From: Hordeum vulgare subsp. vulgare
Taxonomy: Eukaryota; Streptophyta; Magnoliopsida; Poales; Poaceae
Length of the DNA: 64,000 nt
NCBI RefSeq assembly: GCF_904849725.1
Contig: NC_058520.1
Coordinates: 532,136,083-532,200,082 of the forward strand
Reading direction: 5' to 3'
Position numbers and translations under genes: made by a program. Positions 46,972 to 57,152 of the stretch are shown here, one piece after another (position 1 is the stretch's first letter; each line of letters starts with the position of its first letter). The notes beneath the pieces were generated by a model. It searched no databases and was not told the origin of the DNA. It saw nothing but the letters and a program-made list of their open reading frames with translations.

Positions 46972-46976
46972 GTATA
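46972..46976 (+). repeat. Target-site duplication, right copy (GTATA)
   Basis: Matches 38028-38032 exactly. Removing the insert and one copy restores the Copia RT reading ELYMM. Confidence 0.95.
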
Positions 46977-48122
46977 TGATGCAAGGAGAAGGTTTTGTCG
47001 ACCCTAATGGTGCTAAAAAAGTGTGCAAGCTCCAACGCTCCATCTATGGGCTGGTGCAAGCATCTCGGAGTTGGAACATTCGCTTTAATGAGGTGATTAA
47101 CGCGTTTGGGTTCATACAGGTTTACGGAGAAGCCTGTCTGTACAAGAAAGTGAGTGGGAGCTCTGTAGCTTTCCTCATACTATATGTGGATGACATATTA
47201 TTGATGGGGAATAATATAGAGATGTTGGACCTTGGAGAAGTTGCATACATATTAGGCATCAAGATCTATAGAGATAGATCGAGACACCTCATAGGTCTTT
47301 CGCAAAGTACATACCTTGACAAGATAATGAAGAAGTTCAATATGGAAAACTCAAACAAAGGGTTCTTGCCAGTTTTGCAAGGTATGAGATTGAGTAAGAC
47401 TCAGTCGCCGACCACGGCAGCAGATAGAGAGAAGATGAGTTATGTCCCCTACGCTTCAGCCGTAGGCTCTCTAATGTATGCCATGTTGTGTACCAGACAT
47501 GATATAAACCTTGACATAAGTTTGGTAGGGAGGTACCAAAGTGATCCCGGTATGGAACACTGGACAGCGGTCAAGAATATCCTTAAGTAACTGAAAAGGA
47601 CTAAGGAAATGTTTCTCGTTTATGGAGGTGACGAAGAGCTCGTCGTAAAGGGTTACGTCGACGCTAGCTTCGACACAAATCCGGATGACTCTAAGTCACA
47701 TACCGGATACATATATGTTTTGAATGGTGGGGCAGTGAGCTGGTGCAGCAGCAAGCAAGAAGTCGTGGCAGCATCTACATGTGAAGCGGAGTACATAGCT
47801 TCTTCAGAAGCAGCTCATGAAGGAATTTGGATGAAGGAGCTCATCACCGACCTTGGAGTGGTTCCAAGCGCGTTGGGTCCAATGACACTCTTTTGTGATA
47901 ACACTGGCCATTGCCATTGCCAAGGAGCCCAAGTTTCACTGGAAGACGAAGCACATCAAACGCCGCTACAACTCCATCCCGGACCATGTCTAGAGTGGAG
48001 TAATAGAGATTTGTAAAGTACATACAGATCTGAGTGTTGCAGACCCGTTGACTAAACCTCTTCCACGAGCAAAACATGATCAACACCATAATGCTATGGG
48101 TGTTCGATACATCACAATGTAA
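46977..48122 (+). pseudogene. Copia arm 2 pol, RT remainder and RNase H
   Basis: Continues after the BARE-1 insertion: VCKLQRSIYGLVQASRSWNI, catalytic YVDDILLMGNN near 47175-47210, then a 42-bp in-frame deletion after NIEML near 47227 relative to arm 1, then LSQSTYLDKIMKKFN. A stop (TAC to TAA) lies at 47588. RNase H runs VKGYVDASFDTN to a frameshift near 47905 (NTGHCHCQ instead of NTGAIAIA) and the terminal ITM stop at 48122. Non-functional. Confidence 0.9.
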
Positions 48123-48154
48123 CTAGATTATTGACTCTAGTGCAAGTGGGAGAC

Positions 48155-49915
48155 TGTTGGAAATATGCCCTAGAGGTAATAATAAAATGGTTATTATCAT
48201 ATTTCCTTGTTCATGATAATCGTCTATTGTTCATGCTATAATTGTATTAACAGGAAACAGTAATACATGTGTGAATAAATAGATCACAATGTGTCCCTAG
48301 CAAGCCTCTTGTTGGCTAGCTCATTAGTCAATAGATGATCATGGTTTCCTGGTCATGGGCATTAGATGTCATTGATAACTGGATCATATCATTGGGAGAA
48401 TGATGTGATGGACAAGACCCAATCCTAAGCAAAGCACTAGATCGTATTGTTCGTATGCTAAAGCTTTTCTAATGTCAAGTGTCTTTTCCTTCGACCGTGA
48501 GATTGTGCAACTCCCGAATACCGTAGGAGTACTTTGGGTGTATCAAACGTCACAACGTAACTGGGTGACAATAAAGGTGCACTACGGGTACCTCCGAAAG
48601 TGTGTGTTGGGTTGGTACGAATCGACATCGGGATTTGTCACTCCACGTGACGGAGAGGTATCTCTGGGCCCACTCGGTAGAACATCATCATGAGCTCAAT
48701 GTGACTAAGGATTTAGCCACGCGATGACGTGCTACAGAACGATTAAAGAGACTTACCAGTAACGAGATTGAACAAGGTATAGGTATACCGACGATCGAAT
48801 CTTGGGCAAGTTCTATACCGACAGACAAAGGGAATTGTATACGGGATTGATTGAATCCTTGACATCATGGTTCATCCGATGAGATCATCATGGATCAAGT
48901 GGGAGCTACCATGGGTATCCAGAGCCCGCTGATGGTTATTGGCCAGAGAGGTGTCTCGGTCATGTCTGCATGTCTCCCGAACCCGTAGGGTCTACACACT
49001 TAAGGTTCGATGACGCTAGGGTTATTGGGAATTGGTATACGAGGTTACCGAAAGTTTTTCGGAGTCCTAGATGAGATCCCGGACGTCATGAGGAGCTCCG
49101 GAATGGTCCAGAGGTAAAGATTGATATATAGGACGGATGGTTTTGGACACCGGAAGTGTTTCGGGCGTCGCCCGTAATGTACCGGGACCACCGGGATCAC
49201 CGGAAGTGGCCCCGGGGGTCCACCGGAAGGGGGCTACCACCCCGGGAGGCTAGATGGGCTAAGTGCGGGAGGAAACCAGCCCCTAGGTGGGCTGGTGCGC
49301 CCCCCACACCCAGCCCATGGCGGAAGAAGAGGGGAGAGGGGGAACCCTAGCTCAGGTGGGCCTAAGGCCCACCAGAAGGGTCCGCCACCCCGCCGCACCT
49401 CCCCCCATCTAGGGCTGCCGCCCCTCCCAAGAGAGGGAAACCCTCAAGGGGGCGCAGCCCCTCCCTCCCCCTATATATAGTGGGCACTTTGGGCTGTTGG
49501 AGACACGAATCTTCCTCTCTCTCGGCGCAGCCCTGCTCTTCCTTCTCCTCCTCTCTGCCAATGCTTGGCGAAGCCCTGCCGGGAGACCTCGTCTCTCCAT
49601 CGACACCACGCCGTCGTGCTGCCAGAGATCTTCCCCAACCTCTCCCTCCTCCTTGCTGGATCAAGGTGCAGGAGACGTCACCGGGCTGCACGTGTGTTGA
49701 ACGCGGAGGTGCCGTGGTTCCGCACTAGATCGGAATCACACCGCGATCTGAATCGCCGCGAGTACGACTCCATCAACCGTGTTCTAGCAACGCTTCCTCT
49801 TAGCGATCTTCAAAGGTATGAAGATGCACTCACCCCTCTCTCGTTGCTGGTCTCTCCATAGGAAGATCTGAATATGCGTAGGAATTTTTTTGAATTTATG
49901 CTACGTTACCCAACA
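48155..49915 (+). repeat. 3' LTR of Copia arm 2 (1761 bp)
   Basis: Starts TGTTGGAAATATGCCC after the polypurine tract CAAGTGGGAGAC, ends TTACCCAACA. Same subfamily as 3253-4977 and 32755-34533. A TATATATAG motif lies near 49472. Confidence 0.92.
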
Positions 49916-50152
49916 GGGGCAATCTCCACAACTTAATTGGAGGCTCCCAACAACACCACGAAGCTTCACCACAATGGAATATGGCTTCAAGGTAACCTCA
50001 AATTCTCGGGGCAATCTCCACAACCTAATTCGAGACCCCGATGCTTGCCCGGAGCTTTGCACCATAATGATTGACCTCGGAGGAACCACCAATCGTCTAG
50101 GGCGCCAAGGCACCCACGAGGAACAAGCTCTAGTGTGCTCAAACACCGAAGA
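49916..50152 (+). mobile_element. Probable CACTA transposon DNA, left part before the gag-only element
   Basis: Non-coding. CTCGGGGCAATCTCCACAAC-type text occurs twice (49914 and 50017). It ends at GAAGA, the target duplication of the element at 50153, and continues in sense after 60691. I recall this run as part of Triticeae CACTA (DTC) elements, but no CACTA terminus is visible, so the class is an inference. Confidence 0.5.
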
Positions 50153-50925
50153 TGTAACATCCCAAATTTCGGAATGTTAATATAATTATTAGATTGTTTG
50201 TTTGTTTGTTTGAGTGATTGAAACTTGAGTGAAATTTGAAACTTTTAAAAACTTTTGAATGAGAGGGAATAAAATGACTTTCCCCTTTTTCCTGTGAATT
50301 CAAATTCATCGATTTAAAATCAATGAGAGGAGATAGCATGACTTCTTCAACTATAAAAAAATTTGAATCAAGGTGGCATTGGAATTCCTTTCGATTTTGC
50401 TTTGCATTTTGCTTCTTCCTCACTCACGAAATGTCGGGAACAATACTTTGTCAAACAAGAGAAAAAGAGAGGAGGAACATGACCCTCCAAACCCGGAGAT
50501 ATTCTTTGAAATATTTGAGCCATGAAACCCAAGATTTATTTGAGAAAATATTTGCAAAAAAGAAATAAAGCATTTTGGGAATTTTCTGAAAAAAACATTT
50601 TTTAAGTTTTTATTTTGGCCGTGGAAAAATGTCCATCATTTAGATTTTATTTTTCTGATAATTTTAGTATATAAGAACTATTTATTCCGAATTTATTTGG
50701 TTTCCTTTTTATCGTTTACTTTCCGGTTTTTGAAAATAGGAAATAAATCGCATTATTTGGAAACTTTCGCTAGCCCATTATTGCAAAATCGAATCTGGCC
50801 CATCCCCGTCGTCTCCTTCCTCTCGCACCTTCCTTCTGTGCATGGTAGTTTCCATGGCAGGGGAGACCAAGATCCCCATCTTCCCGATCCCCCTCTCCCT
50901 TCCTTCCCAAAGCCACCTCGCCCCC

Positions 50926-50936
50926 CTATAAATACC
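50926..50936 (+). promoter_or_regulatory. TATA box in the 5' LTR of the gag-only element
   Basis: CCTATAAATACCGGG is a near-consensus plant TATA box, followed by a GC-rich leader. The same motif is conserved in the 3' LTR near 57921. It marks the likely U3/R border about 30 bp downstream. Confidence 0.75.
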
Positions 50937-51330
50937 GGGGCACCGACCGCACCCCATTTTCCCCCACCGTCACGAACCGCTGCCTCCTCCTCCCCCTGCG
51001 GAGCTCGCCAGAGCCAGCCACAGGAAACTTCCTGGCGCCATTCCCCACCCCTGCTGCGCCACCTCTAGCCCCTCCTGGCACCTCCAGCGCCTTCCCTACC
51101 CCGCCGCCACCCTCCTCCGTCGCCTCCACCTCCCCACCGCCGCTCCTCCCCACCCCCCCCCCCCACGCTCCTCCTCGCCCCAAGAGCCCCTGGAGCCTCG
51201 CCGCCACCCCCCCTCCGTCGCCCGCACCCTCCTCCGCCACCCCACCCTCGCCGGCAACCTCGCCCCTCGCCGGAGTACCCCCTCCTCGCCGCTGCTCCTC
51301 CCTGCCATCGTGCCACCTCTGTAGCACGAG

Positions 51331-52429
51331 GTAACTCCCTCTCCTTTCTGTTTTTTTTCTTTTGCTTTACTTTCTACCGTTAGATCTTTAGTCAACGCGT
51401 TAGATTAGATCATAAAACCTCTTCGGTTTTTAACCAAAAACCAAAACGGTTTTTCTTTACTTATAGTTTAGCCGGAGGACTTTCTTTATATAGCGGCCAT
51501 TTGCTAGTTAGCGGTAGCAGCGAACGGTTTTCATCAAATCAGATCGTGCCACGTCATCGGTTCTCTTTTCTATTTTTATTCTGAAACAGAGAGAGTTTCA
51601 ATTTTATTTTGCTCATAACTTTTGATCCATAAGTCCAATTGAGTTGAAACTTGTTCCAATAGATCACAATTTTACTGTAGTTTTCAAAAACATATTATTT
51701 GTCTATGTTTGAAATATTCAAATTTGAATTAGATCAGATTTAGTTTAAACCTTGTTTTGCTTATTCTGGGAGTTTAAAAATAGATTTTAATTTAATTATT
51801 TTTTATACTAATCACTAGTGATCTTATTTATCAGTGGTAAAAATTTCAAAATTGTTTAAGCATTTTAACTCATTATTTCAAGTGAAACAGTTTCTGTTTC
51901 ACTTCTTTTTAGGATTTTGACTATAGCTCTCTCTTTAGTTGTTTTTAAAGTATTTTCTTTTTGTTTCAAAAAGATTATGTTTTGTTTCTGTTAGTTAACA
52001 GTAGATTTGTAACAAGTTTTTATTTTTATTTTATTTGTTATCAAGAAAATCAATTCTAGTTCCCTAATAACTTGCAATTGATTTCTCTACTGTTTCAACT
52101 CCCGTTTGGAAATACTTTCAAATAGTTTTGTGAAAAATACTCTATTTTATCTTGGTTAAATTTATATCTTAGTTCTCTGTTATTTAATGTTTTATTTTCA
52201 GTTAGAAAAAAACTATTTGGTGTTTGATGTAGTAGAAGACTCCTAGTTTTAGTTGAAGTTTCTTTCGGATTCTTATTAGCTCTCTCTTTTGTTTTGATTG
52301 CTAGAATGATTGCTAGTATGAGTGCTTATGTGAATGATATGTTTGTTATATAGATTTCATCGGAGAGTGACGAATAGTCTATCAAGTTATTTCTCAAGAA
52401 CGATAATTCTTCTTCATCAACCTCAACAG
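51331..52429 (+). other. Intron-like segment within the 5' LTR leader
   Basis: A sharp change from C-rich exon-like DNA to T-rich DNA at GCACGAG/GTAACT (donor), running 1.1 kb to CCTCAACAG/GC (acceptor). Both sites are conserved in the 3' LTR (58328 and 59429). Splicing is an inference from composition and sites. Confidence 0.5.
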
Positions 52430-53696
52430 GCAAGTCATTTGATCATGTATCACCTATGTTTTATGCATCGTAGTTCTACCATCCTATACCCAATTGCATG
52501 CTGAGTAGGTACTTGGAAATTATGGTTACATATTGTAGTATCATGTGGTAGGCACCCAACAACCCCGTTACTTGGCCCGGGACGACAAATTTCATATTGC
52601 TATGCTTGAGTAGACGGGATTCTGGTTGAGTGCATATCACGAGTGATGCGAGAATAATTTAATAACCAAGACCGGTTAAGTCAAGATTTTCAAGACCTCA
52701 TGATGCAATGCAACTCTGGGTGAAGGACGGTTGATCGGCTCCCTGGAGAAACCAGTGGATGACCCAGGATGCACGGAGACGTGCCATGACATCTTGCGGA
52801 AAGCTTCACCCAGGCTCAAAGAGACGGACGGATATTTTCAAGACCCAAGGCTTACCTGCACAGCCACAAGTCATTATGGGCTCTGCCTTGGTTGGACAAC
52901 GCGACGACTCTGGACAGGCGGTGCTAGCAGATGTAGAAGAACGGTAGGATTGGATGGGCACCGACAGGGATTCAGAGGGACCCGTTGAAATTCCATGTTT
53001 TGATCATCCGGTCTTCAAACAGCCTGAAGTGCGAGGACATACACGGAGGCGATCAAATCTTGTGGGGAACATGTGCAAAACTCTGCAGAGTACTCAAACC
53101 TAATCGATTAGCCTGTCCACGGTCATGGACAACTTGAGCCAAAGGAACTGAAGTTATCTGAAATTCTCAACACTTTTATATAATATTGATGTGGGTAATA
53201 TTGATAACTTGGGTATGAGAACTGGTTGGCGGAACCATCTCATTAACAACCAACAACGTAGTAATATTTTGCTTTTAGCCCCTCTATTGTTGTAGGAGAA
53301 AACTTTTCTTTTCCGCTAAAAACTTACAGCCCCACCTGCCATATAGGCATATAGAATAGATGGTTACTTTTCACCTCTCTCTTATGTGACTTCCCGGCAT
53401 ATTCAATATGCTGACCTACACGGCTGCAACGCCTTATGTTGCAGATATTTTTCTTTGACGAGTAAGAGTACGATTTAGGGTTACGGTCTACACTCAAATT
53501 GTCGTTGGTGTTTATTGGGACTCCACTCCCGTGACTGTTTCCGCTGATATTTTAAGGTATATATCAATTTTACGTTATTTACATGTGATTGCACTTTGAT
53601 ATATACATTGAGTTACTGTGTGTGCCAGCATACTGATCCAGGGATGGCACAGATACACAGAGGCTTGACTCGTTTTGAGACCGGTCGCTACAGAAT

Positions 53697-53708
53697 TGGT
53701 ATCAGAGC
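53697..53708 (+). other. Primer-binding site of gag-only element (iMet-tRNA)
   Basis: TGGTATCAGAGC, an exact match to the plant initiator-Met site, four bases after the LTR end at 53692. Confidence 0.95.
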
Positions 53709-54177
53709 ACATGTTGACTGTACGACGTGACCCTAGAAACTGGAAATTTCTTAGGAAAGGATCTCTCAAAAAAATTTATTTTCAAAGAGCACCTTTTACT
53801 TCTCATCTCTTCTGATTTCATCGAATGTTCTCTCTCACCTCAAATGGTTAGACAATGCCCTTTGACCACAAGAAGGATCGACCGACTCCCCTTCAAAGTA
53901 AAGAGGATTTCACCATGCAAATGAAACTACACCAATTGAAGACTCTCAAGACCCGAAGAATTCGAAGACCCTGAAGCGTTCGAATATTTATATGACCATT
54001 AGAAGTCCAAACCCCAATTATATACCCACGTTAGTTACGATGATTTGTGAGCCATCATTGGTGTGTGTTTTCCGATGGCCACAAATAAAACCTATTCTCA
54101 AAAAAATATTGTTTGTATTGTGTGTATCTCCCTCTCTCTTACCCGTCTTATCCCAAAAAAAACCTTGGACCCAATAG
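53709..54177 (+). other. Leader of the gag-only element
   Basis: Between primer-binding site and gag start. Only short ORFs; nothing recognisable. Confidence 0.6.
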
Positions 54178-55155
54178 ATGGCGTATGAAGCTGAACTTGT
54201 AGTCTCTGGACCAATGACCCAGCTGGAAGCTGAAATATGGATTCAGAACATGGAGAACCACTTCGGGAGCAACTTGATCTCAAGGAAGTATGAAGTGGAA
54301 CACGCTCTTCAGTACTTTACCCAAAGTGCTGCTATCTGGTGGGAAATGCATCATGCCATACAAGGATTTAGTGGAGCAGGAACTTGGGACGAATTCAAGA
54401 ACACTCTATTAAGATCCTGACTTATTCCGAAGTGCTATGATAATCCGAAGGAGAAGACTTGTGCATGCAAGATCTGTGGAGAAATAGGACACACCCAGGA
54501 AGAACACAAGGATGGATGCACTCATTGTGAAGAAAATCACCCAGCTGAGGAGTGCCCAAGTAGTCAGGTGACTTGTTTCCTTTGTGAAGGAACCACCCAC
54601 TACCCAGCTCAATGTCACATTTACCCCAAGGTGCAACAAGTTGTCAAGCAACATAAAGATGCAATGAAGGAAACCCTCAAGAAGAAGATTCTAGAAGAAC
54701 AAGTGATGATTGAAAATATAGAAGACCCTGATGAACAAGGTCTGACCAGATTTTTCTCCAATGCATGCTACTCATGTGGAGAAGAAGGGCATTATTCACA
54801 GGATTGCATGAAGGGAAGCCAAGATTATCTGGGAAACTTCCCGATGGAAAAAGTGGAGTTTGATCCACTTGAAATAGAAGAAATGGCCAAAATAAAGGAG
54901 TCCGGAAAGAAGAAAAAGTACCCTCGGAAGAGCCAAATCTCTGCAGATATAGACCTGAGTCATGTGAGATGTTACAAGTGCATGGAATTTGGCCACCACA
55001 AATACATGTGCTCAGGAAGGAAGCCGGAAACCAAAGGAGCAAAAGCAAACACTAAGACACCTCGAGACTTGTCAGAACTCATTTGCTTTCGTTGCAAGGA
55101 AGTAGGACATTTTGCTAATGATTGTCCACAAAGGAAGAAAGCTAAAATGGAGTAG
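54178..55155 (+). pseudogene. Gag of the gag-only element, capsid plus six zinc knuckles, one internal stop
   Basis: Starts MAYEAELVVSGPMTQLEAEI at 54178. Capsid-like part: WIQNMENHFGSN, VEHALQYFTQSAAIWWEM and TWDEFKNTLLRS, as in Gypsy gag. A TGA at 54418-54420 (probably CGA to TGA) is the only break; the frame then continues to 55155, about 326 codons in all. Six Cys/His clusters follow. Two are atypical (CKICGEIGH with a late Cys near 54467, and CTHCEENHPAEEC near 54520). Four are classical CX2CX4HX4C: CFLCEGTTHYPAQC (54571), CYSCGEEGHYSQDC (54766), CYKCMEFGHHKYMC (54970) and CFRCKEVGHFANDC (55084). Usual gags have one or two. Basic linkers separate them, suggesting RNA binding. Confidence 0.85.
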
Positions 55156-55511
55156 TTAAGTTTTGACCGCGACAATTAGTGTAATCTGAAGCACTCTTGT
55201 TTTTCATGAGACCATGGAGTTGAATTTTTTTGTAACAGAAGTCCCTGAGATTGTAATAACTTCATGAATCAATGGAATTTATTGTCACATGATTGCCTAT
55301 GTTGAAACTGTATGCGTTGTTTCTGTACGAACAAAGATCTCTGAACATTTATGAGGATATGAGAAAATATGGTCTATGCAGGCATGAGTATAATTCATTT
55401 TTAAGTGTGGTAGTAATCGGTAAACCCACAGGATCCACTGAGTAGGAATGTACCATAATTACCAAGGAGACACATACATTCCTCTGAGTACCTATTTACT
55501 GACACCTGCAC
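55156..55511 (+). other. Spacer between gag and ORF2 of the gag-only element
   Basis: No ORF or motif recognised. It contains TTTTTAAGTGTGGTAG near 55400, resembling the tract before the 3' LTR. Confidence 0.55.
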
Positions 55512-55968
55512 ATGACAACTCTCTACGAGTCATTCCTCAAGGGCCCAGAAACGATCATGACCCTAACCAGTGATCATGATTACCCGAAAATCCTGAAGGA
55601 CATGATGAAGCACATTCATCTTGAAGGAGATGCAGTCTACAAAGGCTACCCGTTCATGGAAAATGGAGTGGAACTTTGGTATGTGGAAGTACACCTCCAC
55701 CAGGTGAAAGGAGTTTGTCCAAAGACTATGGGGCAATACCTTTTTCATTTCACGTGCACCACGAGTAACCTTCTTTGATGCTGTTCGTGAAGCTGCCATG
55801 GAAGCCATACGTCAGATCGGAGAAATACTTGAAGCGAGACTCCATCATACCCAGGAATACTTGAGTGAAGTGCATGCGGAGATGATGGAGATGAAGCTCA
55901 TGGCCACCATGAGAAAGCAAAAGATGGATGATTTCGAGGAGCACCTCGGAAAATTCCAGTGGGACTAA
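55512..55968 (+). pseudogene. Second ORF of the gag-only element, function unknown, one frameshift
   Basis: Starts MTTLYESFLKGPETIMTLTS at 55512 and includes NGVELWYVEVHLHQVKG. After a frameshift near 55745 it continues in another frame as RVTFFDAVREAAMEAIRQIG, LEARLHHTQEYLSEVHAEMM and KMDDFEEHLGKFQWD to TAA at 55966-55968. The second half is Glu/Met/Leu-rich and probably helical or coiled coil. No protease, RT, integrase or envelope motif is visible, nor any membrane segment. I have a vague memory of similar ORFs in other grass retroelements but cannot name a family. It follows gag by about 350 bp. Confidence 0.5.
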
Positions 55969-57152
55969 AGTATTTCCAAGGGAGACGAATGAATAAAGTT
56001 GACAGAAATGCTCGACCATACCGAACAATGTGGATGGCAGCATTTGTAATAAAGTACCTCTGAATTGGAGTTTTTGAGCAGAAATTAAGGATGTAATAAA
56101 GGATTGAATATGAAATAAATATGATTTATCGATGAAGCAATACCTTCTTATGGTATCCCACAGAGTGGCGTGTGAACCAAAAATAAGTCTGAGGATTTTT
56201 ATTATATGATGGTTACCCCAAGAGTATGATGGAGGAAACACTATAGGATTTAAAGGCGGAGTAATTCCAAGTATGAGTAAAAGTGGGCCTGCAACCCACA
56301 GACCCCGGGACTAATAAGGATCAAGTACTACCTTTTTGGAGAAAGAAACTTGGAAGAAGCTATGATGGATCAGCAAACGTTTTCTTAGGAGCATACGAAA
56401 ACCTGAGAGTTGCGAAGATACATTAGATGTTTTGTTCAGCTTGTAGAACCAATGGATTACACGAACTTCATCCGTGGAAAAGAGAAATTCTGCAACGCTT
56501 GTGAGGATGCCCAAGTGTTAGAATGCGAGATATGCTAAACCTTATACAAAGAAATGATTTGGGTGCGGAATGGATTGATCACCATGACGACTTACTCTTA
56601 TCATCTATCTTGCTATTCGGAATGGTAAATCTGAGAGATTTACCCATAGAGAGAGAAGACGTTCTTTGAAGCCTTTGTTTAAGCCTTAGAATGGTATAAG
56701 AAAAGACCATGTACATGGCACTTGTTGTCACGCGTAAGAAACTTTACGGTGAGGATGAAACCAAGACCCCTCTCTCTGCAGGATAACCACAAATGGTAGA
56801 CCACAGCGAGAACCATCGATATGTTATTTAGAATTGACCACGAGACTGTCAGTTAAGAAGACCCAGTAACGGAAGAAGCTTATATCAACAGAGGAGCCCT
56901 CGATTTTGATGGAAACGTTATGAATATAACGGGAGAGCATCACCAAAGGATTTAGTATGAAGACTGTGAGAAGTCAGTTGCCAAAACCCGAGAGGATTTC
57001 TAAATTTTGAGGGACCAGTAGCTCTCATTTTAAGTGTGGTAGCATCCCGCTTTGCCGGAGGTTGGATTTGTTTGAAGACCTCCAAAACCCTAACCTTTCT
57101 TTCTAGCATCTTCGAATCTCGAGGACAAGATTCATTTTAAGTGTGGTCGGTT
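55969..57152 (+). other. Non-coding interior of the gag-only element up to the polypurine tract
   Basis: About 1.2 kb with no supported ORF; pol would be expected here. TTTTAAGTGTGGT occurs near 57029 and again at 57136, the latter just before the 3' LTR, where it probably acts as the polypurine tract region. Confidence 0.6.

Larger units (their letters stand above)
36961..49915 (+). mobile_element. Angela-like Copia element, 3' half (head-to-head arm 2), interrupted by BARE-1-type element
   Basis: Plus-strand arm of about 4.0 kb (excluding the 38033-46971 insert) from within integrase to the 3' LTR end at 49915. Its internal start (GGCACACACCTAAGGAAGTG) mirrors the end of arm 1. The right flank GGGGC does not match the left flank GTGTC of arm 1, and the flanking DNA differs (probable CACTA versus Tat gag). 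Two independent elements joined by rearrangement is therefore likelier than one insertion. Confidence 0.9.
50153..53692 (+). repeat. 5' LTR of gag-only element (3540 bp)
   Basis: TGTAACATCC to GGTCGCTACA. It contains a (TTTG)n run near 50203, a TATA box near 50927, a GC-rich Pro/Ser-coding-like leader (50950-51330), and a T-rich intron-like stretch (51331-52429). ORFs in it lie in low-complexity C/T-rich DNA and I do not support them as genes. Confidence 0.93.

Noticed and set aside
32755..49915. One retroelement with inverted 3' LTRs inserted as a unit
   Set aside because: Flanking 5-mers differ (GTGTC and GGGGC) and the DNA on the two sides belongs to different elements. Not excluded, but less likely.
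50697..51330. GC-rich Pro/Ser-rich ORFs (both strands) in the 5' LTR of the gag-only element, repeated at 57617-58390
   Set aside because: Low-complexity CCTCC-type sequence, open in several frames on both strands, unequal between the two LTRs. Better explained as untranslated leader.
54568..55155. A host zinc-knuckle (CNBP-like) protein gene
   Set aside because: It lies between matching LTRs, after a primer-binding site, and is in frame with a gag capsid region upstream. It is element Gag.
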